A DNA stretch of 64,000 bases from Hyalangium gracile. GTDB taxonomy: Bacteria; Myxococcota; Myxococcia; Myxococcales; Myxococcaceae. The translations under genes and the position numbers were made by a program. Under the pieces are notes generated by a model that had not been told where the DNA came from, ran no database searches, and was given only the letters and a program-made list of their open reading frames with translations. Position 1 is the stretch's first letter. The number at the start of each line of letters is the position of its first letter. Below are positions 18,749 through 27,100 of the stretch, one piece after another. The stretch lies in contig NZ_JAHXBG010000012.1 of the NCBI RefSeq assembly GCF_020103725.1, forward strand, positions 275,664 through 339,663, in the 5' to 3' direction.

Positions 18749-19914
18749 CCGGGCTTCACCTTGATCCAGCGGCCGTAGTGGTCCGAGTGCGTGTAGTAGG
18801 GCCAGAGCCGCTGGGCGCCATCCAGCGTCTTCCACGCGGGCGCCCACCCGCTGTACCCGAGCACCGTCGCCTGGCAGGTGCCGAACGCGGCGGGCTTGCC
18901 CAGCAGCACCGTGTCGAAGTCCGCCTTCAGGCCCGTGGCCATGCCATTGGGGCCGCTGTCCACCGAGGCGCCCACCCAGTTGGACTGGAAGGTCGCCGTC
19001 TCATAGGTGCCCATCACGGCCCCCGCCTGCCGGTAGGCATGGGGCTCCGAGAAGGAGCCGTCCGCCACCGCCTGCACCAGGAGCTGGTGGCCCTTGGTGC
19101 TCGCCAGGGCGCTGGTGAAGTCCGCGTTGAAGTCTCCGCCGAAGAGCACCGAGGCGGGCGGGTAGCTGGCCCGGTTCGCGCTCACCTGCGCGCGGATGTA
19201 GGCCAGCGACTGCTTCATGTTGGAGATGCGCGAGGTGTCCGACGCCGAGTCCCCATCCATGTGGCTGTTGCTGCCGTAGGTGAAGTGCGTGGTGAACACG
19301 TAGTAGTAGCGCCCTGCCTTGGCGAAGATGGCGCCCCAGACGCCCTTCTCCTTGTGCACGTCCACGCCGTTCACGTCCGTGAAGGCCTGGAAGGGCAGCT
19401 CCCTCACCAGCGTCGTCCCGCTCTTGTGGAAGAGCACCAGCCCGCTGCAGTCGTTCTCGATGGCGCCCTCCAGCGAGTCGTCGCAGTAGTAGCCGCTCGG
19501 CGTGAGCATGCTGTAGCCGCGCGCCGCCAGGTCCGCCTTGGGCCCGTCCTGGATGAGATCGTCATAGTCCCAGGCCTCCTGGAACATCAGCACGTCGGCG
19601 CACTTGCTCACCTTGCCGAGGCTCTGCTCCATCTCGTCCCCGAAGTCGACCACGAAGGGGACGTTGTGGAAGATGTTGTAGGTGGCCACCGAGAACGCGC
19701 CCGTGTCGTCGCACGTCTCGTTGACCTGCCAGGAGCGCGTGAGCGACGGGTTGAAGTAGTCCGACTCGCTCACGGCGTCGTACCAGGCCTTGGGGTGGCT
19801 CGCGTAGTTGGCATCGAACGCGGGGGGCGAGTCCGCCCGGGCGGCACTGGCCAGGGCCAGCACCAGCACGGTTGGAAGAGGGGAACAGCGCGGTACGAGC
19901 CGGCGGAGCTTCAT
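18742..19914 (-). CDS. secreted sphingomyelinase/EEP-family phosphodiesterase
   Basis: 390 residues with a signal peptide (VLVLALASAARA). Endonuclease/exonuclease/phosphatase fold motifs occur in order: VATYNIF (about 75), LMFQEAWD (metal Glu, about 112), VFTTHFTYGS (about 208), FGGDFNAD (about 265) and HSDHYGRW (general base His, near the end). This layout is that of bacterial neutral sphingomyelinases and beta-toxins. Extra Cys residues (CDD, CSG, CQA, GC) suggest disulfides consistent with export. AGGAGG sits five bases before the ATG. Substrate (sphingomyelin, other phospholipid or nucleic acid) is not settled. The gene lies 15 bp after a lipase-chaperone-like gene. Confidence 0.85.
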   Translation of the reverse strand: MKLRRLVPRCSPLPTVLVLALASAARADSPPAFDANYASHPKAWYDAVSESDYFNPSLTRSWQVNETCDDTGAFSVATYNIFHNVPFVVDFGDEMEQSLGKVSKCADVLMFQEAWDYDDLIQDGPKADLAARGYSMLTPSGYYCDDSLEGAIENDCSGLVLFHKSGTTLVRELPFQAFTDVNGVDVHKEKGVWGAIFAKAGRYYYVFTTHFTYGSNSHMDGDSASDTSRISNMKQSLAYIRAQVSANRASYPPASVLFGGDFNADFTSALASTKGHQLLVQAVADGSFSEPHAYRQAGAVMGTYETATFQSNWVGASVDSGPNGMATGLKADFDTVLLGKPAAFGTCQATVLGYSGWAPAWKTLDGAQRLWPYYTHSDHYGRWIKVKPGC

Positions 19915-19929
19915 CGCGGCCTCCTGTGA

Positions 19930-21042
19930 TTACTGCAGGTGGTACTTCTCGAAGAGACTTCGATCGATCTCGGGCATGCGCTCGAGGAGCTGCTCCGGGG
20001 TGAGCCCCTCGCCGCGCAGCTTCGCCAGGAGCTGCTCCCGCTCCGCGTTGAAGGCGCTCAGGCGCTCGGCGCGCTCCCGTTGCTCGTGGCGGAACGCGAG
20101 CTCCCTCGAGGCCGCTTCCGCTCCAGCCTGACGCTCCAGCACGGCGCGACGTGCCGCCTCATCCAGCGGGCCGGAGGACTCGCGCAGCCGCAGCTCCTGC
20201 CGGGCCAGCTCCACCGGCTCCATCACCTCCGAGAGCCGCACGCCATGCTCGCGCTCGATGCGCCGCAGCTCGGCCTGCCAGGTGGCCACGTTCTGTTCGA
20301 CGGAGGCTCCCGGGCTGCCCAGGAGCGTGTCCACCCTCGAGGGCAGCAGGAGCACGTCATCCGAGAGCCCGAAGAGGCGCGCGTCCAGCTCCGGGCCCAG
20401 GAGGCGCCGACGCTCCTCGCGGAAGCGCTCGAGGGCGGCGAAGTAGCCTCGCTCGCTCGATGAGGAGGCCTCCTGCACGACGAGCCGCTCGTACGCCGCA
20501 TCCACCTGCTCCAGCCGGCTCCAGAGGAACTCGGGAGTGACGTCGTCCGGCAGGGCAAGGCGCTCTCGAAGCGAGGCAAACAGCAGGCCGCGGCACAGCT
20601 CGGCTCCACGAGTGCCCTCGAGCCCGAGCTGCTGGCTCCAGGCGCGTAGCTCCTCGGCGTGCCGCTCCACGAGTCCGCAGCGCCGGTCGAGCAGGCTCTG
20701 GAGGATGCGGCCTGGAGCCAGGGAGAAGTCCCCCTGGGCCGAGACGCGGCGCCAGGACCGCTCCAGGGAGTTTCGGACCCGTGCCGCCAGGAGCCGCGCC
20801 TGGATCTCTCTCGCCTCCGGCAGCGCCGCGGCGGTGGCGGGGCGGGGGCTCGAGGGCGCGGCCTCCGTCACCGGCTGGAGCGTCCGCGCCGTGGGTTCAC
20901 CCTCGGTCACGCGGGCCGAGGCAGCCACGGATGCAGCTTCCACGGCAGGAGAGCGCGCGCGGTACGCCCAGAGCGCGCCGCCCGAGAGCACCGCACAGGC
21001 CACGAGCCCCCAGGCTCGACGTGGGACACGCCGCTTTTCCAT
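19930..21042 (-). CDS. lipase-chaperone (LifO)-like membrane-anchored helical protein
   Basis: 370 residues from the ATG at 21042 (a TTG nine bases earlier is possible). One N-terminal membrane segment (GLVACAVLSGGALWAYRA), an Ala/Pro-rich linker to about residue 75, then an almost wholly helical, charged body. The stretch YFAALERFREERRRLLGPEL...RLFGLSDD resembles the lipase foldase family (PF03280), in which helices wrap around a secreted lipase; similarity is partial, so the assignment is moderate. Position directly ahead of the secreted phosphodiesterase gene, same strand with 15 bp spacing, supports a dedicated foldase role for that enzyme. This client would be unusual for the family. Confidence 0.6.
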   Translation of the reverse strand: MEKRRVPRRAWGLVACAVLSGGALWAYRARSPAVEAASVAASARVTEGEPTARTLQPVTEAAPSSPRPATAAALPEAREIQARLLAARVRNSLERSWRRVSAQGDFSLAPGRILQSLLDRRCGLVERHAEELRAWSQQLGLEGTRGAELCRGLLFASLRERLALPDDVTPEFLWSRLEQVDAAYERLVVQEASSSSERGYFAALERFREERRRLLGPELDARLFGLSDDVLLLPSRVDTLLGSPGASVEQNVATWQAELRRIEREHGVRLSEVMEPVELARQELRLRESSGPLDEAARRAVLERQAGAEAASRELAFRHEQRERAERLSAFNAEREQLLAKLRGEGLTPEQLLERMPEIDRSLFEKYHLQ

Positions 21043-21147
21043 GAAAAGCAAACCTAGAGGCTTTCACCAGGAGTGACAATGGTAGGGCCCCGCCCATCAT
21101 CTGGATGTCCACGTTGGCCAGGAGGCGCTGTCGTAACCTCTCGCCCC

Positions 21148-21837
21148 ATGGGGCTGCGCAGGGACTCATGGATTCTCCTGGGGTTGACGGTAGCCGCCAC
21201 CGCACTGGCGCTCTTCATGCAGTCGCGGGGCAAGGCGTCGTGGCTCGAGGTTGGCGCCTTCATCACCGGAGCGCTGTGCGTCTGGCTGACGGTCAAGGAG
21301 AGCGTCTGGAGCTTCCCCATCAGCATGATCAACGTGGCGGTGTTCCTGTTCGTCTTCATCAACGCCCGGCTCTACGCGGACGCGGGGCTGCAGGTGGTGT
21401 ACTTCGTCCTGAGCGCGATCGGCTGGTGGATGTGGCTCTTCGGCGGAGCGAACCGAACGGAGCTGCGGATCTCTCGCGTCCGAGCTCCCGAAGCGCTGCT
21501 CGTGGCGAGCCTGGGCCTGCTGTTCACGGTCGGCATGACGCTGTACCTGCGGCGCATCCCGGGCACGGTGCCGCTCGCTGACGCCGGGACGACGGCCCTC
21601 TCCCTGGCGGCGCAGTGGCTGCTCAACCGCAAGCGCCTGGAGACCTGGTGGTGCTGGATCGTCGTCGACGTGCTCTACATCCCGCTGTACGCGTACAAGG
21701 AGCTGTACCTCACGGCGATCCTCTACGTCGTGTTCCTCGGGATGGCGACGATGGGCTGGCTGGAGTGGCGGGCGCGGTTCGCGATGGGGCCTGTGGGAGC
21801 GGTGCAGGCGCCGCCTCTGCCAGGAGCACGGGCATGA
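21148..21837 (+). CDS. pnuC: PnuC-family nicotinamide riboside transporter
   Basis: 229 residues from the ATG at 21148. Seven hydrophobic segments are visible. The family signature KESVWSFPISMINVAVF (about 52-68) and YFVLSAIGWWMW (about 92) match the PnuC substrate channel region; WCWIVVDVLYIPLYAYKELYL near residue 190 matches the conserved C-terminal block. It takes up nicotinamide riboside, which is trapped by phosphorylation. It overlaps nadR by 4 bases (ATGA), giving a complete salvage operon. Confidence 0.93.
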   Translation: MGLRRDSWILLGLTVAATALALFMQSRGKASWLEVGAFITGALCVWLTVKESVWSFPISMINVAVFLFVFINARLYADAGLQVVYFVLSAIGWWMWLFGGANRTELRISRVRAPEALLVASLGLLFTVGMTLYLRRIPGTVPLADAGTTALSLAAQWLLNRKRLETWWCWIVVDVLYIPLYAYKELYLTAILYVVFLGMATMGWLEWRARFAMGPVGAVQAPPLPGARA

Positions 21838-22820
21838 CCCTGGGCTTCGTCGTCGGCAAGTTCTATCCGCCGCACCGAGGGCACAAGCACCTCATCGACA
21901 CCGCTCGGAGGCAGGTGGATCGGCTGGTCGTGCTGCTGCCGCACCATGTGACGCAGAAGATCCCGGGCGAGGTGCGCAAGCGATGGCTCGAGGAGATCCA
22001 CCCGGACTGCGAGATCCACCTCGTGCCGGATGAGCTGGAGAACGACTCCGAGCAGTGGGCGAAGTTCACGCGCGAGTACCTCGGGCGGTCCCCGGACGTG
22101 GTGTTCACCAGCGAGGACTACGGCCCCGGGTTCGCCGAGCACCTGGGGTGCCGGCACGTGATGGTGGATCGCCTCCGGCAGACGGTTCCCGTGTCGGGCA
22201 CCCTGGTCCGGCGGGAGCCGCTGAGCCACCTGGACTTCCTCGAGCCGTGCGTGAGGGCCTGGTTCGTGCGGCGGGTGGTGCTGAGCGGGGCCGAGTCGAC
22301 CGGCAAGACGACGCTCGCGGCGTTGCTCGCGCGGGAGTTCGAGACCGCCTGGGTGCCGGAGTACGGCCGCGAGTACTGGGAGGCGAAGGTGGCGGGGCTC
22401 TCGATGGACGGCCCGCTGCCGGGATGGAGCAGCGAGGAGTTCGTGACGATCGCCTCGCGGCAGCAGCAGCGGGAGGAGCTCGCGGCGCGGAGCGCGAACA
22501 AGGTGCTCATCTGCGACACCAACGCGTTCGCGACGGGCCTGTGGCACGAGCGGTACCTGGGACATCGAGACGAGCGCGTGGACGCCATCGGCCGCGCGGA
22601 CTCGGTCGCGCTGTACCTGCTGTGCGAGCCGGACTTTCCCTTCGTGCAGGATGGCTGGCGCGACGGGGAGCGCATCCGGGACTGGATGCACGGGCGCTTC
22701 GTGGAGGAGCTGGCGAAGACGGGGGTGGAGACGGTCCGCCTGAGAGGGCCGCTCGAGGCGCGCGTGCGAGAGGCGAAGCGGGCAATCGAGGCGGTTCTTC
22801 GCAAGCCCTTCGATCTATGA
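21834..22820 (+). CDS. nadR: NadR-like NMN adenylyltransferase / ribosylnicotinamide kinase
   Basis: 328 residues. Residues 1-155 form the nucleotidyltransferase domain with GKFYPPHRGH (HxGH-type) and VSGTLVRREPL. Residues 156-328 form the P-loop kinase with Walker A GAESTGKTT and CDTNAFAT. It phosphorylates imported nicotinamide riboside and adenylates NMN to NAD. The N-terminal helix-turn-helix of the enterobacterial NadR repressor is absent, so this is the two-domain, non-regulatory form. ATGA overlap with pnuC. Confidence 0.93.
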   Translation: MTLGFVVGKFYPPHRGHKHLIDTARRQVDRLVVLLPHHVTQKIPGEVRKRWLEEIHPDCEIHLVPDELENDSEQWAKFTREYLGRSPDVVFTSEDYGPGFAEHLGCRHVMVDRLRQTVPVSGTLVRREPLSHLDFLEPCVRAWFVRRVVLSGAESTGKTTLAALLAREFETAWVPEYGREYWEAKVAGLSMDGPLPGWSSEEFVTIASRQQQREELAARSANKVLICDTNAFATGLWHERYLGHRDERVDAIGRADSVALYLLCEPDFPFVQDGWRDGERIRDWMHGRFVEELAKTGVETVRLRGPLEARVREAKRAIEAVLRKPFDL

Positions 22821-22874
22821 GTCCGTTCGGGTTAGCATCCGCGCATTCTTGCTTCGATTGCACTCACGGCGCTC

Positions 22875-24656
22875 GTGGCATACGGGCCCGGCCTGATCGG
22901 TGAGACTCCCGCGGCGGAGCTCCACAAGACCGGCAAGGCGGCCCAGGTGGCCCCGGTCTCGGGCTCCATCCCCGCGGGCCTGCCCGCGCGCCTGCTGGTG
23001 GGGCTCTTCGAGGACACCGGGCAGACGTGGATGAAGAGCAGCGGGGTGCCGTGGGACGTGCGCTACCGCTACTTCGTCAAGGGCTGGATCGACAACTGGG
23101 GCTATGGCCCCGGCAACGGCCAGTGGGGGCTGCAGTTCCTCCAGGAGTGCCAGTCCCAGGGTTTCCTGCCCGCCATCCAGTACTACCAGATCAACGGAGA
23201 GCCCGGCGGCGGCGAGGACCAGTTCCTCGCCAAGGTCCGAAACGTCTCCACCATGCGGAGCTACTTCTCCGACTTCAAGGCGCTCATGCAGCGGGCCCGC
23301 GAGTTCGGGAAGCCGGTGCTGGTGCTCGTGGAGGCGGATGGCTTCGGGCTGCTCCAGAAGCAGACGCAGGGCAACCCGGCCGCGGCCGCAGCGGTGGCCA
23401 GCACCGGACTGCCGGAGCTGAGCAAGCTGCCGAACACCGTGGCGGGCTGGGGGCTCGCGTTCCTCCAGCTGCGCAAGGCGGTGGGGGCCAGCAACGTCAT
23501 CCTGGGCATCCACGTCTCCGCCTGGGCAGGAGAGGGGGATCTGGCGCACTTCTCCGTCACCCAGCCACTGCAGCCCGAGGTGACGAAGGTCCACACCTTC
23601 CTCAAGCCGCTCGGGCTGGCGCCCAACGTCACGGGCGCCACGTGGGACGTGCTGGTGGGAGATCCGCTGGACCGTGACGCGGAGTTCTACAAGCGCACCG
23701 CCAACCAGGACCGCTGGTGGGACGCGAGCGACTCGGCTCCGGTTGCGTCCAAGAGCTTCAACCGGTACGCGGAGTGGCTGCGCCTGTGGAACGTGACGTC
23801 GGGCAAGCGCTGGGTGCTGTGGCAGATCCCGCTGGGGAACTCGAACCACCTGGACGTGGACAACAAGCGCAACGCTCCGCGCGAGGGCTATCGCGACAAC
23901 CGGACCGAGTACTTCTTCGGCCCCAACGGCGCCGCGCACCGGCAGAAGTTCGCCAACAGCGGAGTCATCGCCCTGCTCTTCGGCAAGGGCGAGGGGCGGC
24001 AGAGCTCGTACACGAATGACGTGTACAAGGACGGGCAGCTCTTCATGAAGAGCCGCGCGGGCGCCTTCCTGAAGGCGGGTGGACTGTCCATCCCCGCATC
24101 GGGTTCTGGTGCGACAGGCGGGACGGGACCTGCTCCTTCGCCGCCGCCTCCCTCCGCGCCAGCGCCTGCTCCTACGCCGGTGCCTGCTCCTGCTCCCACC
24201 CCGTCTCCTGGCGTGGCCGCGTACCAGTTCGAGAGAGGCAACCAGGGATGGACGCGCTGGGGGCCTCTCATCCAAGGCGTCGCCAGCTCCACTACCCGAG
24301 CCTTCCAGGGGAGCCGCTCCCTGGAGGTGAAGGTGGCCGGCGCGCCGAAGGGGATGTCCAAGGTCTACGTGTCGGGAGCCTCGGTGCCTGCGGGACGGAC
24401 GGTGTCCTTCCGCGTCTGGTTCCCCAGCGGCAGCCGCATCAGCGCGCTCCAACCCTACGTGTTGCAGGGAGCCGCTGGTGGGTGGAAGTGGAGTGGGTCG
24501 TGGATCGCGACCACGTCCTTGAAGGCCGGCACCTGGAACACCGTCACCCTGCCCATTCCGGCGGGCGCGGTGTCTCCGTTCCACGAGCTGGGCCTGGAGA
24601 TCTTCACCGATGCCGCGTGGACGGGGCCGCTCTACGTGGACTCGGTGAGCTGGTAG
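22875..24656 (+). CDS. probable secreted glycoside-hydrolase-like protein with C-terminal carbohydrate-binding domain
   Basis: 593 residues from a GTG. The first ~400 residues look like a TIM-barrel-type enzyme (LLVGLFEDTGQTW, KGWIDNWGYGPGNG, VLVLVEADGFG, ILGIHVSAWAGEGD, RWVLWQIPLGNSN), but I cannot name a family. A Pro/Ala linker (about 410-450) leads to a beta-sandwich of about 145 residues (YQFERGNQGWTRWG to the end) that resembles carbohydrate-binding modules. A signal-peptide-like hydrophobic run (ILASIALTALVAYGPG) begins before the first legal start codon in this frame; the only earlier codon candidates are ATT or CTT. Either the start is non-standard or the 5' end is damaged. Confidence 0.7.
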   Translation: MAYGPGLIGETPAAELHKTGKAAQVAPVSGSIPAGLPARLLVGLFEDTGQTWMKSSGVPWDVRYRYFVKGWIDNWGYGPGNGQWGLQFLQECQSQGFLPAIQYYQINGEPGGGEDQFLAKVRNVSTMRSYFSDFKALMQRAREFGKPVLVLVEADGFGLLQKQTQGNPAAAAAVASTGLPELSKLPNTVAGWGLAFLQLRKAVGASNVILGIHVSAWAGEGDLAHFSVTQPLQPEVTKVHTFLKPLGLAPNVTGATWDVLVGDPLDRDAEFYKRTANQDRWWDASDSAPVASKSFNRYAEWLRLWNVTSGKRWVLWQIPLGNSNHLDVDNKRNAPREGYRDNRTEYFFGPNGAAHRQKFANSGVIALLFGKGEGRQSSYTNDVYKDGQLFMKSRAGAFLKAGGLSIPASGSGATGGTGPAPSPPPPSAPAPAPTPVPAPAPTPSPGVAAYQFERGNQGWTRWGPLIQGVASSTTRAFQGSRSLEVKVAGAPKGMSKVYVSGASVPAGRTVSFRVWFPSGSRISALQPYVLQGAAGGWKWSGSWIATTSLKAGTWNTVTLPIPAGAVSPFHELGLEIFTDAAWTGPLYVDSVSW

Positions 24657-24764
24657 TGGCGCTCGGCGCGCGCGCCATACGCCTCCAGGAGCAGTGACCC
24701 CAGGGCGCATTGATCGTGGAGTGATCCCGCCCGCGGAGCTGAGTTCTCCGCGGAGGGAGGCCGT

Positions 24765-26654
24765 TTGGAGCAGATGGGCAAGTACCAGCTCGTGCGCAGG
24801 CTGGCGACCGGTGGGATGGCCGAGGTGTTCCTGGCCAAGGCCGCTGGACCCATGGGCTTCGAGAAGGAGCTGGTGGTCAAGCGCATCCTGCCCCACCTGG
24901 CCGAGGACCCTCAGTTCGTGGAGATGTTCCTGTCCGAGGCCAAGCTGGCGGCGCGCCTCAACCACGGCAACGTCGTCCAGATCTTCGACTTCGGAGAGCA
25001 GGAGGACTCGTACTTCATCGCCATGGAGTACGTGGAAGGGCTCGACCTGAGGACGCTCTCGAAGAGGGCGCTCCAGCGCGGCACTCCCATCTCCTATCCG
25101 CTCATCACCCGCATCGTCTCCCTGGCCTGCGAGGGGCTGGCCTACGCCCACGAATTGGTGGAGCCCCAGAGCGGACAGTCCATCGGCTTCATCCACCGCG
25201 ACATCAGCACCGACAACATCCTCGTGTCGAAGACGGGGGGCGTGAAGGTGGTCGACTTTGGCATCGCCAAGGCGGCCAACGTGGGGCAGCAGACCCGCAC
25301 CGGCGTGCTCAAGGGGAAGCTGGCGTACATGCCTCCGGAGTATCTGCTGGGGACGCCGATCGACCTGCGGGCGGACATCTATGCCCTCGGGGTGGTGCTC
25401 TATGAGCTGATCGCGGGCCGCAAGCCCTTCGTGGCCGAGTCAGAGGCCGTGCTCGCGCAGCTCATCGTCCAGGAGCCTCCGCCGGACATCCGGACGTTGC
25501 GCTCGGGCGTGCCTGCGCCCCTGGTGCATGTCCTGGGACGGGCGCTCCACAAGGATCGAGAGGCGCGCTACAGCAGCTGCCGCCAGATGCAGGTGGATCT
25601 CGAGCGCTTCCTCTTTCAGTGCAGCGAGCCCGTCGGAGCGCTCCAGATTGCCGAGCTGGTCAAGGCCCTGTTCGCGGTGGAGGCCTCACCCAAGCGCCGT
25701 CCGTCGAAGGATATCTCCGGGGTGGCGTTGAGCACGGGACGGCCGGTCTCCCATGGGCTCACCCGGCCTCAGAGGGCTGGTCCTCCCATCGCGGCGCTGC
25801 TTCCTTTAAGGGCCGAGCCGGAGGCGCTTCCCGCTCCGGAGACGGAAGGCCCGACGGAGCCGCTGGAGCGCTCTCGCATCACCCCCGCGTCTCGCGAGGA
25901 CGCGGAGGTCGAGGAGGTGCTGCGGCTCGTCTCCCGGTCGCGCTGGCATTGGCCCGTGGCGCTGGCCGTGGGCCTGCTCGTGATCCTGGCAGGTGTGTCG
26001 TTCGCTTCTTTCTCGACGCCGGAGCGCTCCAGCGAGGACTCCGCTTCCGTGGCGGCGCGGGAGCCTCTTCCAGAGCCACCGGTCGCCCCGGCTGTTGAGC
26101 CCTCGCTGCCTGAGCCTCGAGCCCTTCCTGTGGCGCCGCCAGCCGAGCCTTCTGATGGCGCCGAAGGACGCTCGGAGACGCCGGTGACACAGCCGGCGCC
26201 CCCGGCCGATGTGTCCACCTCCGGGACTGCGAAGCTGGTTCTGCTGAGAGTGGATGCCAGTCTTCCCGCTCAGGTCTGGATCGACGGTACCCGGAAGGGC
26301 CCTACGCCCTGGGAAGGGAGCCTGAAGCCGGGGTTCCACAGGATTGAGATTGATGGAGAGGAAGAGGGGAAGCAGTTCAATCAGGTGAAGAGCGTACGCC
26401 TCGTGGCTGGTAGGTATCCCACGATCTTCTTCCCCATCCAGCGTGCGAAGGTCCTGGTTCGAGGCAAACCCAATGACATGAAGGTCCTGCTGCTGGATGG
26501 GCAACCGCTCGAGGGGAGCGGGGAGGTGGACGTCTATGAGGGGTGGCACCTCCTCAAGCTCCAGCACACCCCCACGGGCAAGATCTACTTCACGGAATGC
26601 GAGGCCAAGGCAGAGGAGCGGCTGTGCAAGTTCGACGTGAAGCTGAAGCGATAG
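24765..26654 (+). CDS. transmembrane Ser/Thr protein kinase with PEGA-like C-terminus
   Basis: 629 residues from a TTG preceded by GGAGGGAGG; an ATG nine bases later is possible. Kinase domain 6-285: glycine-rich loop RLATGGMAEVFLA, ATP Lys39 (VVKRIL), catalytic Asp146 in FIHRDISTDN (Ser replaces the usual Lys after HRD, common in myxobacterial kinases), DFG at 164-166 and the PPE-type MPPEYL activation segment. One membrane segment (about 396-417) leads to a Pro/Ala linker and a PEGA-like domain (LPAQVWIDGTRKGPTPWEG, about 500-545). It converges on another kinase, with a small secreted-protein gene between. Confidence 0.93.
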   Translation: MEQMGKYQLVRRLATGGMAEVFLAKAAGPMGFEKELVVKRILPHLAEDPQFVEMFLSEAKLAARLNHGNVVQIFDFGEQEDSYFIAMEYVEGLDLRTLSKRALQRGTPISYPLITRIVSLACEGLAYAHELVEPQSGQSIGFIHRDISTDNILVSKTGGVKVVDFGIAKAANVGQQTRTGVLKGKLAYMPPEYLLGTPIDLRADIYALGVVLYELIAGRKPFVAESEAVLAQLIVQEPPPDIRTLRSGVPAPLVHVLGRALHKDREARYSSCRQMQVDLERFLFQCSEPVGALQIAELVKALFAVEASPKRRPSKDISGVALSTGRPVSHGLTRPQRAGPPIAALLPLRAEPEALPAPETEGPTEPLERSRITPASREDAEVEEVLRLVSRSRWHWPVALAVGLLVILAGVSFASFSTPERSSEDSASVAAREPLPEPPVAPAVEPSLPEPRALPVAPPAEPSDGAEGRSETPVTQPAPPADVSTSGTAKLVLLRVDASLPAQVWIDGTRKGPTPWEGSLKPGFHRIEIDGEEEGKQFNQVKSVRLVAGRYPTIFFPIQRAKVLVRGKPNDMKVLLLDGQPLEGSGEVDVYEGWHLLKLQHTPTGKIYFTECEAKAEERLCKFDVKLKR

Positions 26655-26668
26655 CGCAGGGCGGTCCG

Positions 26669-27092
26669 ATGTATCGAAGCCATTCCAGGCTGGCGCTCCT
26701 GGTGGCGCTGATGCTCGGGCTAAGCTGGGGCGAGGCCTGGGCTCAAGAGGTCAACGTTCCGGTTGCCGCCGGCTGCTCCCTCCATGCCAGAAGAGCCCAC
26801 GAGCACTCTGGAGGACACGCGCTCGTTGCGTCCCATCTCCCGCGAGGTGATCGAGAAGCGGGTGCTCGACATGAAGGAGTGGCTGCTCGCGAACGTGCGG
26901 GACCCGAGAGAGCGCCAGGGCCCGCTCGAGCAGCTCGGCCAAGCGCTTCAGCTTCTCGAGCGCTCGGTGAACGCTCATGAGCGCATGTCGATTGCCATCG
27001 ACCTGGACGGCATCGAGGAGCAGCTGGCGCGGCGCTTTGGCCGGAAGATCCAGGCGTCGGCCTTGCCGGCTCCTGTTCCCGCGGACCGGTAG
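26669..27092 (+). pseudogene. small secreted protein, apparent frameshift after the signal peptide
   Basis: ATG at 26669 opens a good signal peptide (LALLVALMLGLSWGEAWAQ), but this frame then loses coding character. Just downstream the next frame carries a plausible protein (PPAAPSMPEEPTST ... VIEKRVLDMKEWLLANVRD ... LGQALQLLERSVN) ending at 27092. The two parts join well if one base is gained or lost near 26755-26765. Alternatively, the true gene begins at ATG 26784-26786 without a signal. The mature part is helical with no recognised domain. It follows the kinase by 15 bp and may be co-transcribed with it. Confidence 0.55.
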
Positions 27093-27100
27093 CGCTCTCG

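Noticed and set aside
22815..25196. 793-codon minus-strand frame
   Set aside because: Crosses two well-supported plus-strand genes; typical GC-shadow composition.
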